64,000 nucleotides of DNA from Planctomycetota bacterium (GTDB lineage: Bacteria; Planctomycetota; UBA1135; UBA2386), in NCBI GenBank assembly GCA_016716265.1, contig JADJWQ010000001.1, positions 496,001-560,000 on the forward strand, in the 5' to 3' direction. Under the pieces are notes generated by a model. It had not been told where the DNA came from, did no database searches, and saw nothing but the letters and a program-made list of their open reading frames with translations. Below are positions 46,201 to 54,246 of the stretch, in pieces (position 1 is the first letter of the stretch; each line of letters starts with the position of its first letter). The position numbers and the translations under genes were made by a program.

Positions 46201-47235
46201 GCCGACCTCGCCGTCGGCCACCGGGTGGCGCTCGGCGTCGAGGACGTGCGCGACGTTGCCGTCGACCGGCCAGCCGATCGTCACCGGCTCGCCTGGCCGC
46301 AGCCGCCCGCGCACCACCGTCACCGTGCACTCGGTCGGGCCGTAGCCGTTCTCGAGCCACAATGCGCGCGACCAGCGGTCGGCGAGGTCCTGCGGCATCG
46401 CCTCACCACCGGCGTAGACGAGCCGCAGCGCGGGCAGCTCGCGCGCCGGATCGGTGCAGCCGGTCGCGCGCAGCAGCGTCGGCGTCGGCATCAGGACCGT
46501 GATCCGCTCGCGGCGCAGCCAGGCGACGAGGTCGGGGCCGAGGCGGGCGGCCTCGTCGTCCAGGACGACCAGCGTCGCACCGGTCGTGAGGGCCGCGAAG
46601 CCCTCCTCCAGCGACGAGTCGTAGGCCGGCGACGAGCCCTGCGCGATGCGGTCGCCGGGTCCGAAGCCGAACCGCCCGGCGTCGCTGCGCAGGAGGTTCA
46701 CGATCCCGCGGTGCTCGACGAGCACGCCCTTCGGACGGCCGGTGGTGCCCGACGTGTAGACGGCGTAGGCGAGCGAGCCGGGGCCGAGCCACGCCGGGCG
46801 CGGCAGCGGGCCGCGGGGATCGGGCAGCGCGTCGACGTCCAGCACGACCGGCACCGCGCCGGCGAAGCGCGCACAGCCGGCGGCGTCGGTCACCAGCGCG
46901 ACCGCCCCGGAGTCGGCGAGCAGCTCGCGCAACGCCGCATCGGGGTGGGCGACCTCGGCACAGACGAAGGCCGCCCCCACGCGCAGCACTCCGAGCCAGG
47001 CGGCGTAGAGTGCTGGCCCGGTGCGTGGCAGCGCGATCGCGACGAGGCACTCAGCGGTCACCAGCGGCGCGAGGCGCGCGGCCACGCGGCGGGCGAGCGC
47101 GTCGAGCTCGGCGTAGGTCACCGTGCGTCGCGGGCGGCCGCCGGATGGCGGCACGTCGACCGCGATCCGCTCGGGGCAGCGAGCGGCCGCGATGGCGAAC
47201 AGATCCGGCAGCACCGCGGCGGCGGGCGGGGTCAT
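43300..47235 (-). CDS. Pls-like non-ribosomal peptide synthetase (A, carrier and membrane/LbH domains)
   Basis: The 1311-residue protein begins with an adenylation domain (about 10-510): YTSGTTGRPKG, the core motif LENGYGPTECTV, GELWIGGVGVARGYLG and a terminal ATP-binding segment (LPTTVGGKLDR). A carrier domain follows with phosphopantetheine site DFFDAGGDSVRAAE (about 555-620). The rest is the terminal domain seen in poly-epsilon-lysine synthetase-like enzymes: membrane helices alternating with parallel-beta-helix (hexapeptide) segments such as IGDGATLARDA and SFGDGATVDGLF. Classical NRPS condensation and thioesterase domains are absent. The binding-pocket motif PAYDSSLEE puts Asp and Glu where lysine-type specificity codes carry them, suggesting a basic amino acid. 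Translation is coupled to the SET gene (TGATG overlap). Confidence 0.85.
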   Translation of the reverse strand: MTPPAAAVLPDLFAIAAARCPERIAVDVPPSGGRPRRTVTYAELDALARRVAARLAPLVTAECLVAIALPRTGPALYAAWLGVLRVGAAFVCAEVAHPDAALRELLADSGAVALVTDAAGCARFAGAVPVVLDVDALPDPRGPLPRPAWLGPGSLAYAVYTSGTTGRPKGVLVEHRGIVNLLRSDAGRFGFGPGDRIAQGSSPAYDSSLEEGFAALTTGATLVVLDDEAARLGPDLVAWLRRERITVLMPTPTLLRATGCTDPARELPALRLVYAGGEAMPQDLADRWSRALWLENGYGPTECTVTVVRGRLRPGEPVTIGWPVDGNVAHVLDAERHPVADGEVGELWIGGVGVARGYLGRPELTAERFVEVPGRGRLYRTGDLVRRGPDGALTCLGRADQQVKLRGHRIELEEIEARLAALPGVAAAACRVHGDGAAARLAGYVVPALPATPPDLDAILATLRRELPGVKVPSRIAVLSALPTTVGGKLDRARLPVLDAPADDLAADGEPPRDELERQVATAFARCLGLPRVGTDVDFFDAGGDSVRAAELVSALRGEPATAAATVRDVYRLRTARGLAGRLRTPHAGCPAGGRGPTAAPSAGVARPLLTTALQALVLLTAVLAGSAFAWLGWFRVLPWLVATLGVVPLLLVAPFLAGLLALAWLPVSVAVAVVAKRALIGTYRPALAPVWGGLWLRHWIVTRAVRLVPFGLLVGTVFQAAILRALGARIGRRVHLHRGVDLTGAAFDLLEIGDGATLARDAAVRTVELRAGHIAFAAVRVGRDAVLDVRAGMAGDTELGDGAELAALSSLPGGARVPAGERWDGVPARPAGKVGSPPAPSGGERAWSPLVHGVALVALRGLRGVARSLATVVLAVAAAIRFDVDTATAIGFLLDPLAAPVAVGWILVLVALQLPLGLCASAVVVRAVGRVSAGVYPRFGATWLRVWLRTRVLEDAGTWLSGSVLWPGWLRLAGMRVGPGCEISTIVDVLPEQVTIGAGSFFADGIYLGGPRVDRGTVTVAPVALGPGTFLGNHVVVTPGTALPGDVLLGVCTVADATVVRAGTSWFGHPPFELPRREVVTMDRRLTHAPSLVRRVNRVLWELLRFALPAVSLALLVGWIAVAAAMDWTLPGAVAATLVTGASAAAIVLVLKWALLGRVQPGRHALWSCWCSRWDFVYVAWQRLARNVLAALEGTLLLTPYLRAMGMRIGRRVVLGRGFAQVVDPDMLSFGDGATVDGLFQAHSFEDRVLKIDRVTIHPGASVGANAVLMYGAELGAHCRVEPHTVVMKHERLTTGGVYEGCPATDERNP

Positions 47236-47759
47236 CAGCGGGAGGGTCCGGGCGCGGCGTCGCACGCCGCGAGCGCGAGCAGGTGCGGCGCCACGGTGGC
47301 GTCGAGCCGGCAGCGGGCCTGGGCGTCGAGGTGACGATAGCCGCGCACGACGCCGACGCAGCAGTCCGCACCGCAGTGGCAGGCGAACGGGGTGGCCAGC
47401 TCCCACTCGGTGGTGTGGTAGTCGAAGGTCACCTCCTCGCCCGCCGCGATCGCTCGGAGCGCGATGAGCTCACGGCCGCGCAGCGCGGCATTCGGCGCGC
47501 AGGAGTGGTTCAGGAAGCGCCACGGGAACCGCTCGATCTGTTGCTCGAGGTCGAGGCCGGTGTCGCCGGCGACATGCTCGTCCTTGCCGACCTGCACCGT
47601 GTGACGCGCCGGCCTGGTCACGATGCGCCCCTCGATCCGCAGCAGCGGGTCACCGGGCGCGACCGTGGAGCGGGCGACGACGCACAGCGCGTCATCGCGG
47701 CGCTCGACACGGACCTGGGCCTGGAGAGAGGGACGGGCGGTGAGCCGGACATCGGTCAT
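47235..47759 (-). CDS. SET-domain lysine methyltransferase
   Basis: The 174-residue protein starts MTDVRLTARPSLQAQVRVER and contains the SET core: PWRFLNHSCAPNAALRGREL (the NHSCxPN motif), then GEEVTFDYHTTEWEL and a post-SET-like cysteine cluster CHCGADCC. SET proteins transfer methyl groups from S-adenosylmethionine to lysine side chains. Its stop overlaps the start of the Pls-like synthetase by one base (TGATG), so the pair is co-translated. A lysine methyltransferase beside a possible lysine-polymerising enzyme makes methylation of the peptide product or of the synthetase plausible, though unproven. A longer start (47885) is possible but does not extend the domain. Confidence 0.8.
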   Translation of the reverse strand: MTDVRLTARPSLQAQVRVERRDDALCVVARSTVAPGDPLLRIEGRIVTRPARHTVQVGKDEHVAGDTGLDLEQQIERFPWRFLNHSCAPNAALRGRELIALRAIAAGEEVTFDYHTTEWELATPFACHCGADCCVGVVRGYRHLDAQARCRLDATVAPHLLALAACDAAPGPSR

Positions 47760-48018
47760 TGCGGATCTCGGACGGGTGCTGCGGACGGGATCGCCGCGTC
47801 GATCGGGTGGTCCGCACGCCGCAGGCCGGTGAGCACCGACCGAGACGTACCGACGTCGTCCCGGTCCGGCGCGAGGCTCCGGCATGCGACGATTCGGACG
47901 CGGATCGCGGGGCGTCCCCCGTTGCGCGGATCACCGGATGTCGCCATCCTGCCGGGTGGGTGGAATCAGACATGGCGAATCGAACGATGGCTCACGCCGG
48001 CACCGTGAGGGTCCGGCC

Positions 48019-49035
48019 GTGGTGAGGCGGATCGGTCTGGAGACACTCTGGTCGCGGCGCCCGCGGCCGGAGCCGAACGCGGAGCTCCGCGCAGCACCAC
48101 CGGCGGCCGAAGCCCCGGCACTGCGGCGCAGCCCCGCGGAGCGCGGCCTCGGCGCGCGCGGGCAGGCGATCCTCGAGCGCCTGTTCGGCGGCGCGCCGGC
48201 GGCGGCTCCGCGCGCGACGGCCGAGCGCAGCGAGGCACCGGTCCTGGCGATCGGCAGCGGCAAGGGCGGCACTGGAAAGTCGTTCGTGTCCACGAGCCTC
48301 GCGATCGAGCTGCACCGCATGGGGCATCGCGTCGCGCTCGTCGACTGCGACTTCGGCCTCGCCTGCCTGCACCTGCTGCTCGGCGTCCAGCCGAAGCGCC
48401 ACGTGCGGCACCTGGTGACCGGCGAGTCGACGCTCGACGACGTGCTGCTGGAGACGCCGCTCGGCCCGACCCTGCTGCCCGGCGTGACCGGCGTGCGGCA
48501 GATGACCGAGCTGACGGCTGCGCAGATCGACCTGCTCGGCCGCGCGATCGGCGAGCTCGCCGCGACGCACGACGTCGTGCTGCTCGACTCCGGCGCCGGT
48601 CTGACGATGCAGACCTGCGCGCTGTTGGCCGCGGCAGACCACGTGATCCTGGTCGCGCAACCCGAGATCGCGGCACTGACCGACGCCTACGCGGTCGTCA
48701 AGACGCTGACGCAGCTGCGCGCCGAGCCGCGCGTCGGCGTGATCGTCAACCGCGTCCACGACGAAGAGCACGGCCCGGCGACCCACGCGAAGCTCGACGA
48801 GGTGTCGGTCCGCCACACCGGCGTCGCGCTCGACTGGCTCGGCTCGCTCGCCGACGACCCCGAGGTCACGCAGCGCCGCCTCGACCAGGCCCCGCTCGTC
48901 GTGACCGACCCGGACCGTCCGGTCTGCCGCCAGGTCTACGCCGTCGCCCGCGCCGTCGCGTCCTGCTGCGCCCCACTCGCTCCGCGCCCCCGCGCCGCCC
49001 ACACCGCCTTCGCCGACCGCCTCCGCCTCGCCTGA
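48019..49035 (+). CDS. MinD/FlhG-type P-loop ATPase
   Basis: The product of about 338 residues has an Arg-rich N-terminal segment and a deviant Walker A IGSGKGGTGKSFVSTSLAIE, with switch motif VDCDFGLACLHLLLGV, DVVLLDSGAGL and a Walker-type segment VILVAQPEIAALTDAYAV. This is the MinD/ParA class that dimerises on membranes and positions structures; the closest subgroup by eye is FlhG/FleN. No flagellar genes are near. Start chosen at GTG 48019; GTG 48022 is an alternative. It is divergent from the SET/NRPS operon. Confidence 0.75.
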   Translation: MVRRIGLETLWSRRPRPEPNAELRAAPPAAEAPALRRSPAERGLGARGQAILERLFGGAPAAAPRATAERSEAPVLAIGSGKGGTGKSFVSTSLAIELHRMGHRVALVDCDFGLACLHLLLGVQPKRHVRHLVTGESTLDDVLLETPLGPTLLPGVTGVRQMTELTAAQIDLLGRAIGELAATHDVVLLDSGAGLTMQTCALLAAADHVILVAQPEIAALTDAYAVVKTLTQLRAEPRVGVIVNRVHDEEHGPATHAKLDEVSVRHTGVALDWLGSLADDPEVTQRRLDQAPLVVTDPDRPVCRQVYAVARAVASCCAPLAPRPRAAHTAFADRLRLA

Positions 49036-49164
49036 CTTCCGATCGGTACCTGGCACGATTTTTACATCAGCGCCGCGGCGCTCGTGCGGCGACTGCCGAG
49101 TCCAGCCCGCGACTTGCGTCACCGCGCCAGGGAGCGCGCGCTAGCATCGGGCAGCGCTGTCGTC

Positions 49165-50295
49165 ATGTCGCCCACGTCAAGCTCGCGCCGCCGCGTCCTC
49201 GTCTCGATCGGCACGCGCCCCGAGGCGATCAAGCTCGCGCCGGTCGTGCGCGCGCTGGCCGCGCGCCCCGAGTTCGAGGTGCTGACGGTCGCCACCGCAC
49301 AACACCGCGAGCTGCTCGACCAGATCCTCGCGTTCTTCGAGCTGCGACCCGACCTCGATCTCGACCTGATGCGCGCGGGCCAGGGCCTCGCCGAGCTGAC
49401 GGCGCGCATGACGGCGGCGCTCGACCGCGTGCTGTCCGACACCTCACCCGACCTGGTGCTCGCGCAGGGCGACACGACGACGGTGTTCGTCACGGCGCTG
49501 TGCTGCTTCTATCGCGGCATTCCGTTCGGCCACGTCGAGGCCGGTCTGCGCACCGGCCGGCGCCGCTCGCCATTCCCGGAGGAGATGAACCGCGTGCTGA
49601 CCGGCCGCCTCGCCGATCTGCATTTCGCGCCGACCGCGCGCGCGGCCGCCAATCTGCTCGCCGAGGGCCTGCCCGAGGCGGCCGTGCTGGTCACGGGCAA
49701 TACCGTGATCGACGCGCTGCGCTGGACCGTCCCGCGCGTCGACGCGAGCCCCTTCACGGCGCACGACGGCCGGCGAAGCCTGCTCGTGACCACCCACCGC
49801 CGCGAGAGCTTCGGCCCGCCGTTGCTGTCGATCTGCCACGCACTGGCGGACCTGGCGGCGCGCGGCGACGTCGAGATCCTCTACCCGGTGCACCCCAATC
49901 CAAAGGTGCGCGAGACGGTCCGACACCACCTCGGCGACCACCCGCGCGTGCGGCTGGTCGAGCCGCTCGGCTACCCCGAGTTCGTCGCCGCGATGACGGC
50001 CGCCCACCTCGTGCTGACCGACTCCGGCGGCGTGCAGGAGGAGGCCCCGAGCCTCGGCAAGCCGGTACTCGTGCTGCGCGACGACACCGAACGGCCCGAG
50101 GGCATCGAGGCCGGCACGGCCCGACTCGTCGGCACCGACCGTGCCGGGATCGTCGCAGCGGCGACCGCCTTGCTCGACGACGACGACGCCTACGCGGCGA
50201 TGGCCCGACGCGCCAATCCGTACGGCGACGGCCACGCCGCGGAGCGCATCGCGGAACGCGTCGCCACCCACCTCGCCTGCCGCCCGGCGCCCTGA
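49165..50295 (+). CDS. wecB: UDP-N-acetylglucosamine 2-epimerase
   Basis: ATG 49165 gives a 376-residue protein with the WecB family signatures: VSIGTRPEAIKLAPVVRAL, HVEAGLRTGRRRSPFPEEMN, the substrate loop LVTTHRRESFG and TDSGGVQEEAPSLGKPVLVL. It interconverts UDP-GlcNAc and UDP-ManNAc, supplying ManNAc or downstream sugars for surface polysaccharide. It is convergent with the adjacent glycan-assembly operon, to which it probably contributes precursor. Complete and typical. Confidence 0.9.
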   Translation: MSPTSSSRRRVLVSIGTRPEAIKLAPVVRALAARPEFEVLTVATAQHRELLDQILAFFELRPDLDLDLMRAGQGLAELTARMTAALDRVLSDTSPDLVLAQGDTTTVFVTALCCFYRGIPFGHVEAGLRTGRRRSPFPEEMNRVLTGRLADLHFAPTARAAANLLAEGLPEAAVLVTGNTVIDALRWTVPRVDASPFTAHDGRRSLLVTTHRRESFGPPLLSICHALADLAARGDVEILYPVHPNPKVRETVRHHLGDHPRVRLVEPLGYPEFVAAMTAAHLVLTDSGGVQEEAPSLGKPVLVLRDDTERPEGIEAGTARLVGTDRAGIVAAATALLDDDDAYAAMARRANPYGDGHAAERIAERVATHLACRPAP

Positions 50296-50353
50296 CGCAC
50301 GTCGATCCCGGCGTCCCGCGCCCCGTCCGCTGCGGCCCATACCCCGCGACGCG

Positions 50354-51307
50354 TCAGCGGATCGGCAGGTCGAAGTCCTCGTGCCGGCACACCTGCCGGT
50401 GGCGCAGGCAGTAGCGCAGGTTCCACAGCGCGTTCAGCGTCGCCTTGAAGCAGATCCAGTAGCCCCCGGGCACCGCCTTGATGTTCTCGAACAGGCCGAT
50501 CGTGCCGACCGCGTCGGTGACCTCGCCGCCCTCCCCGCGCTTCTTGCCACCGAGCCCCTTGCGCAGGAACACGAACGGGAACGCCAGCACCTTCGACCAC
50601 GGCAGGTACTTGAACGCCCACAGCCAGAAGTTGCGCACGTGGTAGTAGAGGCTGCGCTTGCCGTGCCGCATGCCGAACGGTGCCTTGTGGAACACCTCGA
50701 TCGCCGGGACCATCTTCACGCGGTGGCCCAGGTTCAACAGCCGCGTCGTCAGGTCGCGCTCGTTGCCGAAGATGAAGAAGCGCTCGTCGTAGTAGCCGGC
50801 CGCGCGCAGCGCCGCATTGCGTGCCATGCTGCCGCAGCCCCGGAAGGTCGACATGTAGCGCGGCGTGTTGACCGCCGGCGAGTCGAGATACCAGTCCGGC
50901 ATCTCCGGCTCGACGACCTTCGGCGACAGGATCGCGGTGGTCGCCGGCTCGCGGGCGAACTCGGCGAGCATGTCCTCGACGAAGGTCGGCGGTAGCACGA
51001 CGTCGTCGTCGAGAATCCCGACGAACTCGCCCCACGCCGACGCGAACCCGATGTTGAAGGTCTCGCAGGCACCGTAGCGCGAGTGCGGCATCCGGATGAG
51101 CTGCACGTGCGGGAACTCCGCCAGCACCATCTCCGGCGTGCCGTCGTGGCTATCGTTGTCGACCACCACGATCTGCTGCGGTGGTACGGTCTGCCTGGTG
51201 ATCGCGTACAGGTTCTCGCGCAGATCGTCCTTCCGGTTCCACACCGAGATGACCAGCGAGACCGTCGGGCCGCCCACGGCCCCGCTCGCCTCGACTACAT
51301 CGCTCAT
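50354..51307 (-). CDS. Family-2 glycosyltransferase
   Basis: The 317-residue protein has a GT-A fold: SLVISVWNRKDDLRENLYAI, the metal-binding ILDDDVVLPP and NERDLTTRLLNLGHRVKMV. The C-terminal segment is long and basic and may interact with the membrane. It transfers a sugar from a nucleotide donor to the growing chain. Its start overlaps the PIG-L stop by 4 nt (ATGA), placing it last in the glycan operon. Confidence 0.85.
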   Translation of the reverse strand: MSDVVEASGAVGGPTVSLVISVWNRKDDLRENLYAITRQTVPPQQIVVVDNDSHDGTPEMVLAEFPHVQLIRMPHSRYGACETFNIGFASAWGEFVGILDDDVVLPPTFVEDMLAEFAREPATTAILSPKVVEPEMPDWYLDSPAVNTPRYMSTFRGCGSMARNAALRAAGYYDERFFIFGNERDLTTRLLNLGHRVKMVPAIEVFHKAPFGMRHGKRSLYYHVRNFWLWAFKYLPWSKVLAFPFVFLRKGLGGKKRGEGGEVTDAVGTIGLFENIKAVPGGYWICFKATLNALWNLRYCLRHRQVCRHEDFDLPIR

Positions 51308-52038
51308 GCGTCGTCCCTCAACAGCCTGCAGAACAGCCGCTCGGCGAGCTCGCGCACGTCGGCCAGCTCCGCGGGGCGCAGGTCCGCAAACAACTCCGCG
51401 TGCTGCACTGCCGGGTCCTCGACATTGACGGTCGCGGCGTGATCGCGGCCGCGGATCTTCGCGCGCCAGTCGTTGTCGACGAGCTGGCTGGCGAACGCCG
51501 ACAGCGCGCGCTGCTTCTGTTCGACGAAGGCGCCCATCTCGAACATCGTGCCGCCGCACACGACCTGGTTGACGCCGTACAGCAGGCACCGGCAATCCGG
51601 TGGCAGCGCGTCCGCCGCCAGGGCGGTCGCCGCCGCGAGCGCGCGGTGGTCGCGGTGCGCCTCGGTGAAGAAGAACGAGTAGACCGTCCGCGGCTGCAGC
51701 TCGGCGAACAGCGCGCGCAGGGTCGCCGCAACCGCGTCGAGGTGCTCCGGCACGCTGCCGTCGGGGAAGTCGTGGCTGCGGACGTCCCGCACGCCGAGGA
51801 TCGCGAGTGCGTCGCGCCCCTCGCGGCGTCGCACGGCGCGGATGTCGGTCTCGCGGTGGTGAGGATCGCCGAGCGCGCCGTCGGTCAGGTGTACCACCGT
51901 CACCGGATGCCCGACACTGCAATGCCACGCCAGCATGCCGCCGGCGCCGATCACCTCGTCGTCGGGGTGCGCCGCGAGCGCGAGCACGGGTGGCTGCAAC
52001 GCCTCCTTCGGCAGCAGCGGTGGGAACAGGTGCTTCAC
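51304..52038 (-). CDS. PIG-L family deacetylase
   Basis: From GTG 52038 the 244-residue product carries the family zinc-site signatures LALAAHPDDEVIGAGGML (AHPDDE) and AHRDHRALAAATALAADAL (HxxH). PIG-L enzymes remove acetyl groups from N-acetylglucosamine-containing substrates. Overlaps of 4 nt with both the glycosyltransferase downstream and the family-4 glycosyltransferase upstream place it firmly in the glycan operon, where it would deacetylate a HexNAc residue. Confidence 0.85.
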   Translation of the reverse strand: MKHLFPPLLPKEALQPPVLALAAHPDDEVIGAGGMLAWHCSVGHPVTVVHLTDGALGDPHHRETDIRAVRRREGRDALAILGVRDVRSHDFPDGSVPEHLDAVAATLRALFAELQPRTVYSFFFTEAHRDHRALAAATALAADALPPDCRCLLYGVNQVVCGGTMFEMGAFVEQKQRALSAFASQLVDNDWRAKIRGRDHAATVNVEDPAVQHAELFADLRPAELADVRELAERLFCRLLRDDA

Positions 52039-53273
52039 GATGCCTCCTCCGTGACCCGCCGGTAGAGCGCATGGTAGCGCGCCGCGGCATCGGCGATCGT
52101 CCGGAACGTCGTCGGCACACCTCGCCGCAGTGCATCGAGCCGGCCGCGGTCGGTCGCGAGCCCGCGCAGCGCGTTCGCGAGCGGCCCGAGCTCGTCGACC
52201 GGCACGACCACGCCACCCGCGCCGATCCGCTCGGCCAACGCACCGCGGTCCGACACGACGACCGGCGTGCCGCGCGCGAGCGCCTCCTCGACGACGAGCC
52301 CGTAGGTCTCCTCGCACAGGCTCGGGAACACGGCCAGATCGAGGCCCCGCGCAGGGTGTGGACCCTCGCTGCTCGAATACGGGCCGTGGCAGGTGAGCGC
52401 GACCCCGAACTCCGCTGCCTTGGCGTGCACGAGCTCGGCGAACCGCGCCTCCAGGAACGGCCCGTACAGGTGCAGCTCGATCCCGGGTATGCCGCGGCAC
52501 GCCCACACGAGCAGCATCACGCCCTTCTCCTCGACGAGGTTGCCGAACGTGCCGATGCGCAGCGGCGTGCCAGCCGCGCCGCCGGTCGCCGTGCGCTCCG
52601 CCACGCCGACCGGCTCGAGCAGACCGTGCGGCACGATCTCGAGCGGTGCGTCCCAGGGTAGGTGGCGGCGGATCCGGTCGCCACACGCGGCGCTCGGGAC
52701 GGTCAGCGCCCGCGCCGCCGCGAGCTCGGCTCGCAGCTCGGCGTCGCGCTGCGCGATCCCGTCGCGCGCACCGACCTCGCCGAGGTGCGGCAGGGCCTGC
52801 AGCACGCAACCGACGCACTCGTCGCGGCCGTCCGCCGGCGGACAGGTCACGCCGTCCGGCGGCCTGCGGAAGAAACGTGGGCAGGTCGACCAGACGTCGT
52901 GCAGCGTCGCGACGCCGGCGATGCCGGCCTGCCGCGCACCGCGCAGGAGCCCGGTGGTCAGCAGGGCCCAATGATGGACGTGCAGCACGTCGGTGCGCTG
53001 CTCGCCGAGCAGTGCGTCGACCACGCGCTGGAGTCGCGGCCGCCGCAGATCGAGGCCGTAGACCTCGTCGGGGTGGCGCGGCAGCCGGAGCACGGAGAAG
53101 CCGTCCCAGGTCTCCCGCTCGACGTCCCGCCCGCGGTGCGGCCGGTCGGAGCCGGTGACGACGGCGACCTCGTCGCCGAGCTCGCGCAACGCCCTGGCGA
53201 GCGCGAGCACGACGCGCTCGGTGCCACCGAGGAACTCCGGCGGGAAGTTCGGCGTTGCCAGCGCGACGCGCAC
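52035..53273 (-). CDS. Family-4 glycosyltransferase
   Basis: The GTG at 53273 gives 412 residues of a GT-B enzyme: RVALATPNFPPEFLGGTERV, TDVLHVHHWALLTTGLLRGA, a Cys-rich insert (TCPRFF, TCPPADGRDECVGC) and the donor-binding half with LRIGTFGNLVEEKGVMLLVW and LAVFPSLCEETYGLVVEEAL. The four-cysteine insert occurs in some such transferases and may bind zinc. It adds a sugar to a lipid-linked chain. It sits one base from the upstream transferase and overlaps PIG-L by 4 nt. Confidence 0.85.
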   Translation of the reverse strand: MRVALATPNFPPEFLGGTERVVLALARALRELGDEVAVVTGSDRPHRGRDVERETWDGFSVLRLPRHPDEVYGLDLRRPRLQRVVDALLGEQRTDVLHVHHWALLTTGLLRGARQAGIAGVATLHDVWSTCPRFFRRPPDGVTCPPADGRDECVGCVLQALPHLGEVGARDGIAQRDAELRAELAAARALTVPSAACGDRIRRHLPWDAPLEIVPHGLLEPVGVAERTATGGAAGTPLRIGTFGNLVEEKGVMLLVWACRGIPGIELHLYGPFLEARFAELVHAKAAEFGVALTCHGPYSSSEGPHPARGLDLAVFPSLCEETYGLVVEEALARGTPVVVSDRGALAERIGAGGVVVPVDELGPLANALRGLATDRGRLDALRRGVPTTFRTIADAAARYHALYRRVTEEAS

Positions 53274-53274
53274 G

Positions 53275-54246
53275 TCAGACCTCCAATGGCTGCAGTATCT
53301 CCTGCACGGCCTCGCGCAGATGTGCGCGCTCCGCGGCGATCGCACCCGGATCGGTGTTCCTCCGGGCTGCCCGGCGCCACTCCTCGTAGGCACGCATCCG
53401 CACGACGAGGCGCAGGTACGGCAGCACCAGCGGCCCGTAGTGCTTGCGGTAGTAGGCGAGCCGATTGCGGTGCCACATGACGACGAACTTGCGGAAGCCC
53501 CGCGTCGACGCCCCGACGTGGTGCATGACCTCCGCCTCGGCGACGTAGCGGATCCGCCGGCCGCGCCGCCAGAGCCGCCTGCACAGGTCGACGTCGTTGA
53601 AGAACAGCCATAGCCGTTCGTCGAGCCCACCACCGTCACGGTACTCGGCCGTCAGCATGACGCAGCACGCGCCGGGCGGCTGGTCGACGTCGCGCGACGA
53701 CAGATGGTCGAAGTCGCGCATGTGATAGCGCCGATCGATCCAGGACCCCGGCCAGAAGCGGCCGAGCCAGGTGTCGAAGCAGGCGGCCGTCAAGAGGCCC
53801 GGAAACCGCATGCAGGCGGTCTGCACGCGACCGTCCGGATGCACGAGTCGCGGCGCGGCCATGGCGTACTCCGGGTGTTCGACGAGCCAGTCGACCAGCG
53901 CGTCGAGGGCACCGGCGCGCACCTCGGTGTCGGAGTTCAGCAGACACAGGAACTCCCCGCGGGCGAGCGCAGCGCCCTGGTTGTTGCCGCCGGAATAGCC
54001 GCGGTTGTCCGCATTGCACTCGAGCCGGACCTGCGGGAACGCTGCAGCGATAGCGTCCGCCGAGCCGTCCTCGCTGCCGTTGTCGACGACGATGACCTCG
54101 CGCGTGTGACGCGGAGCCTCCGCGAACAGCGCGCGCAGGCACGCCAGCGTCAGCTCGCGCGTGTTCCAGGACAGCACGACGACCGACAGCTCCGGGTGGT
54201 CGTCGGCCGCCGCCGGACGGTCGATGCTCCCGTCGGCCGTGCTCAC
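53275..54246 (-). CDS. Family-2 glycosyltransferase (rhamnosyltransferase-like)
   Basis: The 323-residue protein starts with GTG overlapping the next gene's stop. It has the GT2 core: LSVVVLSWNTRELTLACLRA, VIVVDNGSEDGSADAIA, NRGYSGGNNQGA, LLNSDTEVRAGALDALVDWL and the acidic WLFFNDVDLCRRLWRRGRRI. This pattern is common to WbbL-type enzymes that add deoxyhexoses to O-antigen chains. The C-terminal third is basic and possibly membrane-associated. Confidence 0.85.
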   Translation of the reverse strand: MSTADGSIDRPAAADDHPELSVVVLSWNTRELTLACLRALFAEAPRHTREVIVVDNGSEDGSADAIAAAFPQVRLECNADNRGYSGGNNQGAALARGEFLCLLNSDTEVRAGALDALVDWLVEHPEYAMAAPRLVHPDGRVQTACMRFPGLLTAACFDTWLGRFWPGSWIDRRYHMRDFDHLSSRDVDQPPGACCVMLTAEYRDGGGLDERLWLFFNDVDLCRRLWRRGRRIRYVAEAEVMHHVGASTRGFRKFVVMWHRNRLAYYRKHYGPLVLPYLRLVVRMRAYEEWRRAARRNTDPGAIAAERAHLREAVQEILQPLEV

